Origin: Desulfobacteraceae bacterium UBA5616
GTDB taxonomy: Bacteria > Desulfobacterota > Desulfobacteria > Desulfobacterales > UBA5616
Length of the DNA: 64,000 nucleotides
Direction of reading: 5' to 3'
NCBI GenBank assembly: GCA_002423615.1
Contig: DIKO01000022.1
Coordinates: 23,487-87,486, forward strand
Shown: one piece after another, positions 17,786-27,080 of the stretch
How positions within the stretch are numbered: position 1 is the stretch's first letter
How the letters are laid out: every line of letters starts with the position of its first letter
Program-made: the position numbers and the translations under genes
The notes under the pieces: model-generated
What the model saw: only the letters and a program-made list of their open reading frames with translations
Database searches by the model: none
Told to the model about the DNA's origin: nothing

Positions 17786-19177
17786 CTACAGGTCAATACC
17801 GTAGCTCTTAATCTTGGTCAGAAGGGACGGATGGCTGATTTCCAGGAGTCTGGCCGCCTGGGTCCGGTTGCCGCCGGTGGCCTCCAATGCCCTGGTGATG
17901 AGTTTTTTTTCGATAATGACCTGGGCGGCTTTCAGGGAAAATCCCTCCAGCAAATCGTCTATCCGCTTGCTCTCAAGTTTTATTCCAAAAGCAGGGGGAA
18001 GGTTTTCCGGCAGGATAATCTTTTTTTCAGCCAGAAGCACGGCCCTTTCGATAATGTTTTCAAGCTCCCGGACATTGCCCGGCCAGCGGTGTTTGACCAG
18101 AAGGGCCATGGCGGAGGGGGATATGCCCTCAAGGTCCCGGTCGAATTTCCGGATGTACCGGTCGATGAAAAGACGGGTCAAAACCGGAATGTCTTCGGCC
18201 CTTTCCCTTAACGGGGGAAGTTTTATTCCCATCACATTGATCCGGTAGTAAAGATCCTCCCGGAAGGTTCTGCGGACCACCTCATCCTCGAGGTTTTTGG
18301 CGGTTGCGGCGATCACCCGGACGTCCACCTTCTTAAGCCGGGCTTCCCCCACGGGTCTGACTTCCTTGTCCTGAAGCACCCTGAGCAGCTTGACCTGCAG
18401 CAGCAGCGGCAGTTCTCCTATTTCATCCAGAAAAAGAGTGCCCCCGTCAGCTTCCGTAAATAATCCGGCCCTGTTTCTGTCGGCGCCGGTGAACGAGCCT
18501 TTTTTGTGGCCGAAGAGTTCGCTTTCCAGAAGATTTTCGGGAATTCCCCCGCAGTTCACGGGGATGAAGGGTTTTTCCGCCCGGTCTCCGTTGTAATGAA
18601 TGCCTCTGGCGATCAGCTCCTTGCCCGTGCCGCTTTCTCCGGTAATGAGAACGGTGGCATCGTTTTGGGCCAGTTTGGCGGTAAGAAGGAAAATACTCTC
18701 CATGGCTTTGCTTTTCGCCACCATATTGCCGAACCGGTAGATTCCCTCAATTTTTTCGACTTCCGCTTTCAATCGCCGGTTTTCGTACCGGAGGCATTCC
18801 CTTTCTTCGGCCTTTTTCAGCGCCAGAAGAATTTCGTCCGAATTAAAAGGCTTGGATATATAGTCATAGGCGCCCATTTTCATGGCTTCGATGGCCGTTT
18901 CCAGGGTGCCGTATGCCGACATCATGATGATGGCCGCTTCGCCGGCTTCCTTGGCGCCAAGATTCTGCAAAAAGGCCATGCCGTCCATCCGGGGCATTTT
19001 GATGTCGCACAGCACAAAATTATAGGGTTTCTCCTTCATCCGGGCAAGACCGACAATGCCGTCGGGAGCTTCATCCACCCGGTAACCGGCTTTTTTCAGG
19101 AGGATCGACAGCATATGCCGCATGTTGTCTTCGTCGTCGATGACCAGGATGTGTTTGAGCGCCTTTTCGTTTTCCAT
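17786..19177 (-). CDS. NtrC-family sigma-54-dependent response regulator
   Basis: 463 residues. The receiver domain (1-120) has paired acids [10 protein letters not shown], phosphorylation Asp in [12 protein letters not shown] and the conserved Lys in ISKPFNSDE. The AAA+ domain has Walker A GESGTGKE (about 172), the sigma-54 contact loop as GSFTGA, Walker [13 protein letters not shown] and the arginine-finger region. The C-terminal Fis-type helix-turn-helix is [19 protein letters not shown]. It is preceded 14 bases upstream by its histidine kinase gene and is the last gene of the run. Its targets are unknown; no obvious -24/-12 promoter was recognised in the window. Confidence 0.92.
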   Translation of the reverse strand: MENEKALKHILVIDDEDNMRHMLSILLKKAGYRVDEAPDGIVGLARMKEKPYNFVLCDIKMPRMDGMAFLQNLGAKEAGEAAIIMMSAYGTLETAIEAMKMGAYDYISKPFNSDEILLALKKAEERECLRYENRRLKAEVEKIEGIYRFGNMVAKSKAMESIFLLTAKLAQNDATVLITGESGTGKELIARGIHYNGDRAEKPFIPVNCGGIPENLLESELFGHKKGSFTGADRNRAGLFTEADGGTLFLDEIGELPLLLQVKLLRVLQDKEVRPVGEARLKKVDVRVIAATAKNLEDEVVRRTFREDLYYRINVMGIKLPPLRERAEDIPVLTRLFIDRYIRKFDRDLEGISPSAMALLVKHRWPGNVRELENIIERAVLLAEKKIILPENLPPAFGIKLESKRIDDLLEGFSLKAAQVIIEKKLITRALEATGGNRTQAARLLEISHPSLLTKIKSYGIDL

Positions 19178-19191
19178 TTCAGGCTATTATC

Positions 19192-20751
19192 TCAAGTTTT
19201 GGGGTTAAAATCCGTGTGAAGCGGAAGAAGGACATAAAGGGAAGCCCCTTTGTCGGCGTTATTTTCAGCCTCCATTTTTCCCCCCATGTTTTCGACGATC
19301 ATGAAACTCACGGAAAGACCTAAACCGGTTCCCTTTCCGGGGTCCTTGGTGGTAAAAAAAGGATCGAAAATATTGGCGAGATTTTCATCGGTGATCCCGC
19401 ATCCGTTATCCCTGACGGTGATTTTCAGGGAGGGAAGGGTTTTCCCGCTTTCGGAATCCAGGATATTGATATTTTCAGTTGAAACGTCGATACTGCCGTT
19501 GAAATGATCTTCCCGGGATGAAATTGCGTCCGCCGCATTAATCAGAAGGTTGAAGAAGACCTGCCGTATGCTGTCGGGATTTCCGGCTACGATGTCGTTG
19601 ACGGCCGATAGCTTCAGGGACAGGCGAATACGTGCCATAAAAGGCTGGGGAGTTATCACGTCGGCAAGACCGCTTAAGATTTCGTTGACGGGAACCGGTT
19701 TGATTTCATCGGTTGCGGGTTTCGCGAAATCGAGGAGCTGCCGAACCACGGTATTAATCCGGTGGATTTCGGTTTGGGCCCGGGCTATGAAATCCATCCT
19801 TTCCCCATATGGCAAATTCTCTTCCTTCAGAAGGTTCAAATAACCCAGCACGATGCCGATCGGATTTCCGATTTCATGGGCGATGCCCGACGACAACCTG
19901 CCGACCGAAGCGAGTTTTTCGGCACGAACCATGTCTTTCTGGGTTTGTTTCAACTCCAGGTTGAGGTTTTCAAGGGACTGGACCGTTTGTTTCAGCGCCG
20001 CCTTGTCTCTGGAAATTCCCATGAAGATACGGTTCAGTGCGGCGCTCAATTTGCCGAATTCATTTTTGTCTTCCTCATGGGCAAAGGCCATGTCTCCTTC
20101 TTCCCGGAACTGGCCTGCGCGGTCCAGGAGGCGGTTCAGGGGTTTGACCGTTATTTTTGAAATCTGATATAGACCGGCAAGGGTCAGTAGGATCAGATTG
20201 ATGCTGAAATAGGACCAGAACAGGCCCTGAACTTTTCGCAAGGCCTTGTAAATTCCTTTCAGTTGCAGCACCATCCCGGTTCCGCCGATGGTGCGGTTTT
20301 CATTGACCAGGGGCCATGCAATGGCCAGGTATTCTTCCTGCTTCCAGAATACCCCCCAGGTTTCGCCCGAAAACCGGACTTGCCTTTTATTCTCGGCCAT
20401 GGACAGGGGAACAAGTCGTTTCAAGAGACCCTGTGCATCGCAGTCGGGTCTTAAACTGAACAGGGGCCTGCCGTCATCGGCGATAATGGACGCGCATTCC
20501 ACATCGGACTCGGCCATGACTTCCCTGATTCGATCTAATGTTTTCAGGGAAACCGGGGCGTTTTTTTTATTCGGCGCATCGGGGAGCTGGGAGATGATCA
20601 ATTCCGCCAGAAGATCTGCTTTTGAAACCAGTGAATGGGTCAGCATTTCCTGGAAAACCGTTATCATGGCCATATGAATAAGGATCATTCCCATGGCGAT
20701 CAGAATCGCCAACTGAACGGCGATGTTTATTTTCAAGCCGTGAAAAAACAA
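19192..20751 (-). CDS. Membrane sensor histidine kinase
   Basis: 519 residues. Two membrane helices (about 9-30 and 183-205) flank a ~150-residue extracytoplasmic sensor region. Then come a HAMP-like segment, a coiled coil (about 255-285), the phosphoacceptor His in SSGIAHEIGNPIG, the N-box NLLINAADAIS, the G1 box VRDNGCGITDENL and G2 box GKGTGLGLSVSF. The His-Glu-Ile-Gly-Asn-Pro form is typical of NtrB/ZraS-like kinases that partner NtrC regulators. The cognate regulator follows, and citrate synthase lies 25 bases upstream in the same direction, so all three may be one transcript. Confidence 0.92.
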   Translation of the reverse strand: MFFHGLKINIAVQLAILIAMGMILIHMAMITVFQEMLTHSLVSKADLLAELIISQLPDAPNKKNAPVSLKTLDRIREVMAESDVECASIIADDGRPLFSLRPDCDAQGLLKRLVPLSMAENKRQVRFSGETWGVFWKQEEYLAIAWPLVNENRTIGGTGMVLQLKGIYKALRKVQGLFWSYFSINLILLTLAGLYQISKITVKPLNRLLDRAGQFREEGDMAFAHEEDKNEFGKLSAALNRIFMGISRDKAALKQTVQSLENLNLELKQTQKDMVRAEKLASVGRLSSGIAHEIGNPIGIVLGYLNLLKEENLPYGERMDFIARAQTEIHRINTVVRQLLDFAKPATDEIKPVPVNEILSGLADVITPQPFMARIRLSLKLSAVNDIVAGNPDSIRQVFFNLLINAADAISSREDHFNGSIDVSTENINILDSESGKTLPSLKITVRDNGCGITDENLANIFDPFFTTKDPGKGTGLGLSVSFMIVENMGGKMEAENNADKGASLYVLLPLHTDFNPKT

Positions 20752-20776
20752 GCCGTGCCCCCGGATCTGTTTGGTT

Positions 20777-22057
20777 TTATCGTTCCTCGATAGGAATATA
20801 CCGGTTTTCTGAAGGTCCCGTATAAATCTGACGGGGACGGCTGAGTTTCCAGTTCGGATCGTCGAACCCTTCTTTCCAGTGGGCGATCCACCCGGGAAGC
20901 CTTCCGATAGCGAACATGACCGTGAACATGTTGGTGGGGATTCCCACGGCCTTCAGGAAAATGCCGCTGTAAAAGTCAACATTGGGGTACAGGTGATACT
21001 CGATAAAATAGGGATCGTTTAACGCGGTTTCCTCAAGTGCAAGGGCCAGGTCCAGGAGAGGGTCATTTATGGAAAGTTTGGCAAGGACCCGGTGGACCAT
21101 TTCTTTCATGATTTTGGCCCGGGGGTCATAGGTTTTGTACACCCGGTGTCCGAATCCCATGAGCCGGAAGGGATCGTTCTTGTCCTTTGCCCTTTCCACC
21201 AGGGTTTTAACATTATTCCCCTTTCTTCCTGCTTGCTCCAGCATTTCGATCACCGCCTGGTTGGCGCCGCCGTGCAGGGGGCCCCATAAGGCGGCGATGC
21301 CGGCGGATATGGAGGCGTAAAGGTTGACCCTTCCGCTGCCCACCATCCGGACGGTGGATGTGGAGCAGTTCTGTTCATGGTCCGCATGGAGAACCCAGAA
21401 AGCGTTCAGGGCCTGCACGATTTCCGGGTCTATTTCATAGGGCTTTACCGGAGAATCAAACATCATGTTGAGAAAATTCGCGCAATAGGAAAGATCCGGC
21501 CTGGGGTATACCACCTTATGGCCCCTGGAAATTTTATAGGACATGGCGGCAAGTGTGCGGACCTTGGACAAAAGCCGGGTGACGGTCCTGTCGATTTCTT
21601 CTTCAATGTCTTGAAGTTCGGGGTAAAAGCTTCTCAGTGCCGTCACCATGGAGGAGAGAATTCCCATGGGGTGGGAAGCCCTAGGAAAATTCTGAAAGAA
21701 AAACTGCAGGTCCTCGTGCACCAGGGACTGGTCGTTCAGCAAAACGGAGAAGGCCCGAAGCTCATGGCTCATGGGAAGCCTTCCGTGGATCAGCAGATAG
21801 GATGTTTCCACAAAACTCGAGTACTTTGCCAGCTGTTCGATGGGAATTCCCCGGTATCTCAATATCCCTTTTTCACCGTTCATGTAGGTGATGGAACTCG
21901 TGCAGCTCCCCGTATTGGGGAAACCCTGATCCAGGGTGATCAGTCCCGTTTCCTTGCGAAGCCTTGATATGTCGATGGCCTTTTCGTTCTCCGTTCCCGT
22001 GATAACGGGGAATTCATAGGTTTTGTCCTGGAAAATGATTTTTACGGTTTCATCCAT
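20777..22057 (-). CDS. gltA: Citrate synthase
   Basis: 426 residues, as in bacterial type II (GltA) enzymes. Visible signatures are WVLHADHEQNCSTSTVRMV with the first catalytic His, LMGFGHRVYKTYDPRAKIM with the second, and YPNVDFYSGIFLKA with the catalytic Asp. The end RPRQIYTGPSENRYIP is also standard. It condenses acetyl-CoA with oxaloacetate, feeding the TCA cycle. This is the Si-type enzyme, not the homocitrate-synthase-like Re type found in some anaerobes. The gene has its own promoter and is followed closely by the histidine kinase, an unusual partner that may hint at control by carbon status. Confidence 0.96.
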   Translation of the reverse strand: MDETVKIIFQDKTYEFPVITGTENEKAIDISRLRKETGLITLDQGFPNTGSCTSSITYMNGEKGILRYRGIPIEQLAKYSSFVETSYLLIHGRLPMSHELRAFSVLLNDQSLVHEDLQFFFQNFPRASHPMGILSSMVTALRSFYPELQDIEEEIDRTVTRLLSKVRTLAAMSYKISRGHKVVYPRPDLSYCANFLNMMFDSPVKPYEIDPEIVQALNAFWVLHADHEQNCSTSTVRMVGSGRVNLYASISAGIAALWGPLHGGANQAVIEMLEQAGRKGNNVKTLVERAKDKNDPFRLMGFGHRVYKTYDPRAKIMKEMVHRVLAKLSINDPLLDLALALEETALNDPYFIEYHLYPNVDFYSGIFLKAVGIPTNMFTVMFAIGRLPGWIAHWKEGFDDPNWKLSRPRQIYTGPSENRYIPIEER

Positions 22058-22117
22058 TTGTTTTCCTTTTCAACCTCAGGCGAAGGATTTAAGGTGAGTA
22101 ACCATTTAAATTTATTT

Positions 22118-22146
22118 TTTATACATAAAAATCGGCCATGGGTCAA
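22118..22146 (-). promoter_or_regulatory. Promoter of gltA (and possibly the kinase/regulator genes)
   Basis: On the minus strand: TTGACC (22146-22141), a 17-base spacer and TATAAA (22123-22118), 60 bases before the gltA start codon. Confidence 0.65.
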
Positions 22147-22222
22147 GAAGGCCTTCGGCAGATCTCCATATTTCCCGTATGTCCTCATAAGCCTCGATCA
22201 GGATGGGCATGGGCTTCAGACG

Positions 22223-22246
22223 GGCCAAAACATGGGCCAAAACATG
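22223..22246. repeat. Perfect tandem repeat, 12 bases twice, in a 375-base intergenic region
   Basis: GGGCCAAAACAT occurs twice without a gap, in the middle of the non-coding stretch 22058-22432 between gltA and the acyl-CoA dehydrogenase genes. Apart from this repeat and the two promoter candidates, nothing that looks like a gene or structured RNA was seen in that stretch. Confidence 0.6.
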
Positions 22247-22286
22247 GATTGACCCGGCGGGATGATCATGGTACCGATTTAATCAA

Positions 22287-22316
22287 TTGATCCGGTGGGC
22301 TCCCCTCTGGTACAAT
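22287..22316 (+). promoter_or_regulatory. Candidate promoter of the acyl-CoA dehydrogenase genes
   Basis: TTGATC (22287-22292), an 18-base spacer and TACAAT (22311-22316), about 115 bases before the first start codon at 22433. It is the best match in the region, but the spacer is one base longer than ideal. Confidence 0.4.
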
Positions 22317-22432
22317 TCTAAAGGACCGGTCAATCCCAAGGAACTGGAAAACATATTCATCTAATAAAATCCCATATAGCACAAGGGTAATCAGTGGTGT
22401 CGAATAAATAATCGAACTCGGGAGAAGATCAT

Positions 22433-23620
22433 ATGCGTTTTACATTCAACGCGGAACAGGAAGCATTCAGGCGGGAGGTTGTTGCGTTTCTCGAAAAAGA
22501 GATTCCCGCGCTGGATATTGAGCTGGACAAATATGAGATGGCGGGGGGATCAAGCCGGGAATTTTCCCGAAAGCTGGCTGAAAAAAAATGGATCGGCCTG
22601 ACATGGCCCAAAGAATACGGCGGATCTGAAAGGGGCTATGTGGACAAGATGATTTTAAGCGAGCAATTGATACGGCACCGGGCACCCACAGGCTATCATT
22701 TTGCGGCGGAACGCCAGATCGGCCCGGCCATCATCAAGTTCGGCGCACAGTGGCAGAAGGATTATTTCCTGCCGCGGTTCATCAACGCGGAAGACAACAT
22801 TACGTTTTGCCTGCTGTTCAGCGAACCGGATGCCGGCTCCGATCTTGCCGCGATCAAGACCACGGCGATTCCGGAGGGAGACCACTATGTCATCAATGGG
22901 CAAAAGGTTTGGTCATCCGGGGCCCATAGTTCGGATTACGGATGGCTCCTGGCAAGAACCAACCCGGACCCGACAGTTCCCGGCCATATTGCCTGCAGTG
23001 AATTCATCCTTGATTTGAAAACGCCGGGCATTACGATTCGACCGATATTGAATATCATGGGCGAACACCATTTCAACGAGGTCTTCTTCGATACCGTCAG
23101 AATCGATAAGAAGTATCTTGTGGGCAGGGAAAACGAGGGATTCAAACAGATCGTTGCCCAGCTCGACTATGAGCGCGCCGGGATTGAACGATTAATGCAG
23201 AACCACCTGGTTTATGAAAGACTGAAGTCCTATCTTCGTGAAGGAGAATTTGCTGATGAGGACCCCGGGTTAGTGTATTGGATCAAAGACGCATTCGCCC
23301 GGCTTGAGACCGAACTCACCATCGGCCGGCTCTTGTGTTATCAGACGGCATGGATGATCGATCACCGGAAACAGATTTCGAGTCAGGCGGCCCTCTGTAA
23401 GGCGTTATGCAGTCAGTATGAGCACCGGCTCAACGATGTGGCCACCCGCTTGCTTGGCGCCTCGAGCCTCATGATGGGAGAAGAAAATCCCTATGCCCCC
23501 TGGGAGGGCCTAGTGGCGCAGTCCTATTTGCACAGCCCCAGCTATACCCTGCAGGGCGGCGCCGTGGAAATACTCAAAAACATCGTGGCGCAGAGAGGTT
23601 TGAAACTGCCCAGAGCATAG
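22433..23620 (+). CDS. Acyl-CoA dehydrogenase, catalytic (large) subunit of a heteromeric pair
   Basis: 395 residues with a good ribosome binding site (GGGAGA). Family marks are ITFCLLFSEPDAGSDLAAI (substrate/FAD site), VWSSGAHSSDYGWLLARTNP, and LDYERAGIER, whose Glu aligns with the catalytic base of isovaleryl-CoA-type enzymes. The end LQGGAVEILKNIVAQRGL fits. Together with the next gene it resembles the two-subunit (alpha2beta2) dehydrogenases PimC/PimD and FadE pairs from pimelate, alicyclic and steroid side-chain degradation. It would oxidise an acyl-CoA to the enoyl-CoA with electrons going to ETF. The substrate is unknown. Confidence 0.87.
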   Translation: MRFTFNAEQEAFRREVVAFLEKEIPALDIELDKYEMAGGSSREFSRKLAEKKWIGLTWPKEYGGSERGYVDKMILSEQLIRHRAPTGYHFAAERQIGPAIIKFGAQWQKDYFLPRFINAEDNITFCLLFSEPDAGSDLAAIKTTAIPEGDHYVINGQKVWSSGAHSSDYGWLLARTNPDPTVPGHIACSEFILDLKTPGITIRPILNIMGEHHFNEVFFDTVRIDKKYLVGRENEGFKQIVAQLDYERAGIERLMQNHLVYERLKSYLREGEFADEDPGLVYWIKDAFARLETELTIGRLLCYQTAWMIDHRKQISSQAALCKALCSQYEHRLNDVATRLLGASSLMMGEENPYAPWEGLVAQSYLHSPSYTLQGGAVEILKNIVAQRGLKLPRA

Positions 23621-23642
23621 GAAGACAAAAAAGGAGTCGACG

Positions 23643-24764
23643 ATGGATTTTGAATTCAGTTCCGAGCAGGAGATGCTGCGGAAATCATTTTCGAATTTTC
23701 TGGACAAGGAATGTGGCCACGATCTGGTAAAAGAGTGGTATAAGAATGAAAAGGGCTATTCTCCGGCCGTATGGAAAAAGATGGCCGGTTTGGGATGGAT
23801 GGAATTAATTTGCGAATCTCTTGGAAATAAAGAGGGCACCAGCTTTTTGGATGCCGTGATTCTGTTTGAGGAGCTAGGAAGGGCGCTCCTTCCCAGTCCG
23901 CTGTTTACCAGCGCGGCAGTGGCCGGGTTCATCCTGTCGCAGGCATCCGATGAAGGACCGGGAGGTAAAGATATTGCCGAAATCATGTCCGGGAAAAAAA
24001 TATATACGGCAGCCCTCATGAATGAAAGGGGCGAACTGGATCATAACAGGCCCGGGGTGTCTGCCGTATCCGATCAGAACGGCGGTTATCGGTTAAGCGG
24101 GACCCGCCTGTTTGTTCCCTATGCGGATTCGGCAGATTTTCTATTGGTATGTGCCGATCTAAAGAACGGCGGTCCCACCCTTTTCAGGGTCAAAACCGAC
24201 AGTGTCGGGGTTACGGCCTGCCCCGTGGAAACCCTGTATCCGGAAAGAAAGTGCGTGGTCAAGCTGGATCATACTTTCGTGGATTCCTCGGATATTGTGG
24301 GAAAAGCAGGGAATGGCGGACAATATGTCGATGCCGTCATGGGGAAGATAACCTTATTAAAGTGCAGTGAAATGCTGGGGGGAATGAGTTTTATCCTGAA
24401 TACGACCGTTCAATATGTCAAGGACCGCTGCCAGTTCGGAAAACCCCTGGGGGTGCTGCAGACCATTCAGCATTATTGTGCGGATATGGCCACCTTATAC
24501 GAAGGCGCCCGGATGACGAACTATCTGGCGGCATCCTTGATAGACGACGGATTAAGCGCCGAAAAAGAAGTCGCCATGGCCAAAGCCTGGATTTCCGACG
24601 GGTATAAAAAATGCACCTGGATCAGCCATCAGCTTCACGGCGCCATCGGCTATACCGAAGAGTATCCCATTCATCTATACTACCGGCATGCCAAGGAAAA
24701 TGAGTTGATGCTGGGGGATGCAAGGTATCACAGGTGGAAACTGATGGAGCGGATGGGCCTGTGA
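23643..24764 (+). CDS. Acyl-CoA dehydrogenase, small subunit of a heteromeric pair
   Basis: 373 residues, 22 bases after the large subunit gene, with AAGGAG before the start. It keeps the FAD-binding C-terminal half (CQFGKPLGVLQTIQHYCADM, then LHGAIGYTEEYPIHLYYRH). The position of the catalytic Glu reads KITLLKCSEMLGG, so the base found in the partner seems to be absent. That is the usual situation in the small chains of alpha2beta2 enzymes, where one chain supplies FAD contacts and the other the catalytic base. Functional pairing with the preceding gene is inferred from adjacency and this residue pattern. Confidence 0.85.
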   Translation: MDFEFSSEQEMLRKSFSNFLDKECGHDLVKEWYKNEKGYSPAVWKKMAGLGWMELICESLGNKEGTSFLDAVILFEELGRALLPSPLFTSAAVAGFILSQASDEGPGGKDIAEIMSGKKIYTAALMNERGELDHNRPGVSAVSDQNGGYRLSGTRLFVPYADSADFLLVCADLKNGGPTLFRVKTDSVGVTACPVETLYPERKCVVKLDHTFVDSSDIVGKAGNGGQYVDAVMGKITLLKCSEMLGGMSFILNTTVQYVKDRCQFGKPLGVLQTIQHYCADMATLYEGARMTNYLAASLIDDGLSAEKEVAMAKAWISDGYKKCTWISHQLHGAIGYTEEYPIHLYYRHAKENELMLGDARYHRWKLMERMGL

Positions 24765-24864
24765 TGGCAAGAGTGGCTCTCTCCGAAAAGGAAAAATCGG
24801 CCATTCCGGGTGAAAACGCACGAACCCTTTTCCATCTATAATCCTCATAGAAAGAACATGAACC

Positions 24865-26049
24865 ATGAAACAACAGACTGCAGAAGGAGTAAACCTTTCG
24901 GAGAAACTTGGCCTGTCCTTACCCCTGTTCGCGTTTTCGGACATGCCGGAGGTGGTCGCCGCGGTGTCACTGGCCGGAGGGATCGGAATCCTCGGCGCTC
25001 TCACGTCAGACCAGGATGAGCTTGATCGCCGTCTTGGATGGTTAGACGAGGTCCTGGGCGACAGACCGTACGGTGTCGATATTGTCATCACCGCCGGCGA
25101 CCATAAAGCGCCATACGCTGCCTCACAGAAAGCTGCGGAAGCGTCAATCCCGCAGGGGCACTGGGATTTCGTGGAAAACCTGCTCGCCGCACATCATGTT
25201 CCACCGTTGTCTGAAGGGGAGGAGAGATATCACGTGCATGCTGTCGGGCTTGCCGTCGAAGCCGAGACATCCGCACAGATCGACATCGCGCTATCACACC
25301 GAACGCGAGTGATCGTCAATGCGCTTGGACCCGTCCCGAAACCGATCGTCGAAAGGGTGCATCAACACCCTATACTCGTGGGGGCACTGGTCGGGTCGGC
25401 CCACCATGTTGAGCGGCAACTCGCCACGGGTGTCGATTTTCTGATTGCGCAGGGGACAGAGGCCGGCGGCCACTGCGGCGAAATTTCTACCATGGTCCTC
25501 GTGCCGGAAGTCGTCGAGGCTGTTTCAGGACGAGTCCCCGTGCTTGCAGCCGGAGGGATTGCCTCCGGCGCACAGGTCGTAGCCGCCCTCGCGCTGGGCG
25601 CCTCCGGAGTCTGGACCGGCTCGGTGTGGCTCGTTTCAAGTGAGGCGGCTCCGTACATTCATCCGGTTATCCGTGAGAAGTTGCTGGCCGCCCGTTCGTC
25701 GGATTCGGTTCGATCACGCGCCATGAGCGGCAAGCCGATGCGGCAACTGCGGACAGCGTGGACCGAGGCCTGGGAAAGCAAAGCGTCGCCGGGGTGTCTA
25801 CCGGCGCCGCTCCAGGGAGTCATTCATCATAGTACCATGCCGCGATTCGTCGCTCCGGGCGCAATCTATGACAGCGCCATACCACAATTTCTTGTTCCGG
25901 GTGCGGAGCCGCTGTGCGGGTACCCGGTGGGGCAGGTTGTGGGCCGCTTGTCGTCGGTAAGGCCGGTCGCGCAGATTGTTGAAGAGATTCGTCAACAGAT
26001 CGAGGCCTCTATGGCGCGGCTTAACCGAATCAGGTATTGTTCTGAATAA
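24865..26049 (+). CDS. Nitronate monooxygenase/2-nitropropane dioxygenase-family flavoprotein
   Basis: 394 residues. TIM-barrel FMN enzyme marks are LAGGIGILGA near the N-terminus, DFLIAQGTEAGGHCGE (the catalytic-His region) and VPVLAAGGIASGAQVVAALALGA (phosphate-binding loop; written in part). True nitronate monooxygenases oxidise nitroalkanes, but close members such as mycobacterial IpdC act on CoA-linked ring intermediates. Placed between acyl-CoA dehydrogenases and an enoyl-CoA hydratase, a CoA-ester oxidoreductase role is more likely than nitronate detoxification. Codon use is richer in CGC, GTC and GCG than in the neighbours, which could mean transfer from a high-GC donor. Confidence 0.8.
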   Translation: MKQQTAEGVNLSEKLGLSLPLFAFSDMPEVVAAVSLAGGIGILGALTSDQDELDRRLGWLDEVLGDRPYGVDIVITAGDHKAPYAASQKAAEASIPQGHWDFVENLLAAHHVPPLSEGEERYHVHAVGLAVEAETSAQIDIALSHRTRVIVNALGPVPKPIVERVHQHPILVGALVGSAHHVERQLATGVDFLIAQGTEAGGHCGEISTMVLVPEVVEAVSGRVPVLAAGGIASGAQVVAALALGASGVWTGSVWLVSSEAAPYIHPVIREKLLAARSSDSVRSRAMSGKPMRQLRTAWTEAWESKASPGCLPAPLQGVIHHSTMPRFVAPGAIYDSAIPQFLVPGAEPLCGYPVGQVVGRLSSVRPVAQIVEEIRQQIEASMARLNRIRYCSE

Positions 26050-26087
26050 TTCGAAGATTATCAATGAGGGTGAAAAGAGGAGACAAG

Positions 26088-26945
26088 ATGAGCCATCAGT
26101 ATATAAAAGTGGATGTGCAGGACAGGGTCATGATCATCACGATGGACGATCCGAAGACGAGAAACGCCATCGGCGATGAAATGTTTAAAGAAATATCAAC
26201 GGAAATCGATCGTCTGGAAAAAGATCCCGATTTAAGATGCCTGGTCCTGACGGGAAAAGACCCGGCATTCTGTTCCGGCGCCAATGTTCGTGGAATGGCA
26301 CAAATGGTAAAGGAAGACGAAGACTCGGGTAAAAGGAGAGCGCTTCCGGAAAAACCATGGGACGGCGTGACGGAAAGGCAGAACGACCCGGCCTACCGTG
26401 AAGAAACCGTGGAAGGGGTCAGGTCCTTGCCCATCCGACTAAGCCGGCTGCAAAAGCCCTCCATCGCAGCCGTCAACGGGTATGCCATGGGCCTTGGACT
26501 GGGTATCGCGCTCTCCTGCGATATCCGGTTTTCATCCGAGAATGCGGGTTTTTCCGAAACCTTTGTCATGCGCGGGCTGATTCCAGCGGACGGTTCCTGC
26601 TGGCAGCTGCCGCGAATGATAGGCCTTTCCAATACCTTTATGATGCAGTACACCGGAGACAAAGTAGACCCGGATACGGCCCTCCGCATGGGGCTGATCA
26701 GCAAGGTTTATCCCCATGAGCGGCTCATGCAGGAAACCCTTGAATTCGCTAAACGAATCGCAAGCGGTCCCACGTATTCCATGGGAGTGATCAAATGGCT
26801 GGTTCAACGTTCCCTGGAAGTGGATTTCGAAACCAGCATGAAACTTGCCGGCGTTGCCCAGACCGTGGCCAGAGACACCTTCGATCACAAGGAAGGGGTG
26901 CAGGCTTTTATCGAGAAGCGCAAACCCAATTACATGGGTAAATGA
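26088..26945 (+). CDS. Enoyl-CoA hydratase/isomerase (crotonase) family protein
   Basis: 285 residues from ATG 26088, which has AGAGGAG just upstream; a start 24 bases earlier has no such site. Crotonase-fold elements are DDPKTRNAIGDEMF, PAFCSGANVRGMA (first oxyanion-hole strand), AVNGYAMGLGLGIALSCDIR (second) and ETFVMRGLIPADGSCWQLP, where the second acidic residue sits. Residues 75-120 hold an insertion rich in charged residues. It probably hydrates the enoyl-CoA made by the dehydrogenase pair; isomerase activity cannot be excluded. Confidence 0.85.
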   Translation: MSHQYIKVDVQDRVMIITMDDPKTRNAIGDEMFKEISTEIDRLEKDPDLRCLVLTGKDPAFCSGANVRGMAQMVKEDEDSGKRRALPEKPWDGVTERQNDPAYREETVEGVRSLPIRLSRLQKPSIAAVNGYAMGLGLGIALSCDIRFSSENAGFSETFVMRGLIPADGSCWQLPRMIGLSNTFMMQYTGDKVDPDTALRMGLISKVYPHERLMQETLEFAKRIASGPTYSMGVIKWLVQRSLEVDFETSMKLAGVAQTVARDTFDHKEGVQAFIEKRKPNYMGK

Positions 26946-27080
26946 AAGGTTCCTGGGGAAAGATCCCTCCAACGCACGCAATTAAAAAACCAGACGGAAT
27001 CACCGGTGATACGGGTCGGTGGGCATGGATAACCAGCCAGGTTGTGGGGGAGCGTAAAACTTTAGAAAGGGGAATCAGCC

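Noticed and set aside
22058..22252. 64-residue open frame upstream of gltA on the plus strand
   Set aside because: No family resemblance, no ribosome binding site, and it covers the gltA promoter.
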